Below, in pieces: positions 63,944-64,000 of a stretch of 64,000 bases of DNA. The first letter of the stretch is position 1. Each line of letters starts with the position of its first letter. This DNA comes from an uncultured Campylobacterales bacterium. GTDB taxonomy: Bacteria > Campylobacterota > Campylobacteria > Campylobacterales > Sulfurimonadaceae. Under the pieces are notes generated by a model that ran no database searches, was not told where the DNA came from, and saw only the letters and a program-made list of their open reading frames with translations. The stretch is from positions 1 through 64,000 of the forward strand of contig CAITKP010000024.1 of the NCBI GenBank assembly GCA_903892995.1, in the 5' to 3' direction. Position numbers and translations under genes: made by a program.

Positions 63944-64000
63944 AAAGTCAATACTCCTCTAATATTCTTTGTTTGATATATAACTATTTCTTCATATTCA

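Noticed and set aside
47500-64000. Prophage
   Set aside because: There are an integrase and defence genes but no capsid, portal, terminase, tail or lysis genes in the visible part.

Overview
The first 46.7 kb look like the core chromosome of an AT-rich member of the Campylobacterota, close to Sulfurimonas, Sulfuricurvum or their relatives. This rests on family content and gene order: an HP0268-family protein, FliW next to ProC, a DUF721/DciA-like gene next to uvrC, class-III cyclase and HD-GYP signalling genes, RimO-TilS, and many short convergent or 4-nt-overlapping genes. I made no database search; family names come from motifs read in the translations.

Layout. 1-1035: the 5' part of an EF-Tu gene and four tRNAs in the classic Thr-Tyr-Gly-Thr-tuf order, but tuf and the 3' half of the adjacent tRNA-Thr look foreign (Desulfuromonas/Geobacter-like), suggesting a chimeric junction inside that tRNA. 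1092-5736: a cyclic-nucleotide cassette (FecR protein, CHASE2 adenylate cyclase, GAF-HD-GYP protein, class-II cAMP phosphodiesterase). 5826-16377: housekeeping genes (yaaA, thioredoxins, recQ, SpoU methyltransferase, hemD, guaA, antiporter, nadB, DciA-like). 16361-28169: uvrC, a four-gene phosphorelay (PAS, double Hpt, NIT-hybrid kinase, CheY-like regulator), lon, bamD, fliW, proC. 28264-46636: pckA, a BaiN-type flavoprotein, membrane proteins, rimO, tilS, a PilMNO-like trio, a Xer-like recombinase, miaB, nusA, an oligopeptide permease, a J-domain protein, a porin and an N-carbamoylputrescine amidase.

About 47.5 kb to the right edge is an accessory island. Its left end is marked by a 3' half of tRNA-Phe (47530-47579) with a second 15-bp copy of the tRNA end at 46740 and an IS30-family remnant between them. 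The island carries an AbiE toxin-antitoxin pair, a tyrosine integrase, a hairpin-rich apparently non-coding region, a serine recombinase bracketed by 37-bp direct repeats, and a tightly coupled eight-gene defence operon: half-HsdS, HsdM, RhuM-like, HsdS, a CD-NTase with AGS-C domain, a SLATT membrane protein, HsdR and a YgjP-type metallopeptidase. A CBASS-like module thus sits inside a type I restriction operon. Two further genes (a possible papain-like protein and an HNH-like protein) lie at the right edge.

The most unusual whole-window signal is the palindrome TTACATGTAA: I found at least 21 exact copies in the 46 kb of core chromosome, usually read in frame as Leu-His-Val inside proteins, and none in the 16.5 kb island. 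Its role is unknown; a DNA uptake sequence, a host-protection or methylation site, or a protein-binding site are all possible.
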